Assembly (NCBI GenBank): GCA_036477795.1
Contig: JAZGDL010000476.1
Span: forward strand, 1 to 5,870
DNA length: 5,870 nt
From: JAZGDL01 sp036477795
GTDB taxonomy: Bacteria > Planctomycetota > Phycisphaerae > UBA1845
Direction: 5' to 3'
Shown: positions 5,808 through 5,870 of the stretch, one piece after another
Position numbering within the stretch: the first letter of the stretch is position 1
Layout: each line of letters opens with the position of its first letter
Notes under the pieces: model-generated
Told to the model about the DNA's origin: nothing
Databases searched by the model: none
The model's input: only the letters and a program-made list of their open reading frames with translations
Position numbers and translations under genes: made by a program

Positions 5808-5868
5808 TGTAGCGCCACCCCGTGTGGGGGGCGCCCAACGGGGGTGCGGCCCCCCCCAGGGGGGGCGC
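5808..5868. repeat. Diverged, inverted family C copy at the right edge
   Basis: Aligned without gaps to the reverse complement of 27-87, this stretch matches at about 50 of 61 positions by hand count. The first 20 bases match at 19. The two-arm layout with a 9-nt spacer is kept, but most differences in this copy are towards G or C. They create an 8-C run at 5850-5857 and a 7-G run at 5859-5865 separated by one A. Confidence 0.75.
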
Positions 5869-5870
5869 GA

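Noticed and set aside
1..5870. Composite transposon or insertion sequence
   Set aside because: There is no transposase or integrase gene in the window, and the inverted end repeats resemble dispersed REP-like elements. Target-site duplications cannot be judged because the window ends inside the repeats.

Overview
This window looks like a fragment of a GC-rich bacterial chromosome carrying part of an exopolysaccharide or capsule (glycan assembly) locus. All five genes lie on the minus strand, so transcription runs from high to low coordinates. The host is probably a planctomycete (Planctomycetes or Phycisphaerae). The main clue is the short dispersed palindromic repeat with core GGCTTTCCAGCC and flank GTGGGAC, which I recognise as typical of those genomes, where it gives rise to spurious peptides such as TGWKACPT. 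No rRNA or core marker is present, so this assignment is an inference.

Layout in transcription order: (1) 5707-4670, an extended-SDR sugar-nucleotide dehydratase/epimerase resembling CDP-glucose 4,6-dehydratases; (2) 4673-3495, a GT4 (GT-B fold) glycosyltransferase, overlapping gene 1 by an ATGA; (3) after a 159-bp repeat-rich gap, 3335-1809, a GumC/Wzz-type polysaccharide co-polymerase with two membrane helices and a long coiled coil; (4) 1802-1164, a CpsD/CapB-type P-loop partner protein, 6 bp downstream; (5) 1153-140, a GT2 glycosyltransferase with a hydrophobic C-terminal half, 10 bp downstream. In the likely scheme, gene 1 makes a modified (deoxy) sugar nucleotide, genes 2 and 5 add sugars to a lipid-linked repeat unit, and genes 3 and 4 form the chain-length/export control pair. 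No Wzx flippase, Wzy polymerase, initiating transferase or outer-membrane export protein lies in this window, so the locus must continue outside it.

The non-coding DNA is almost entirely palindromic repeats of three families. Family C sits at both window ends (27-87 and 5808-5868) as inverted, diverged copies, with a tandem 34-bp duplication at the left end. Family A fills the gap between genes 2 and 3. Family B lies upstream of gene 1 and again at its 3' end. Repeats encode the C-terminal residues of both gene 1 and gene 2.

The most notable coding feature is that the CpsD-like protein has lost the Walker A lysine (GEGTTT instead of GEGKT/S), has a conservative D-to-E change in Walker A', and has no C-terminal tyrosine cluster. 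It is therefore probably not a standard BY-kinase. I found no tRNA, rRNA, CRISPR array, transposase or clear intrinsic terminator. I did not see a wholly new system; the repeat organisation and the degenerate kinase are the points worth following up.
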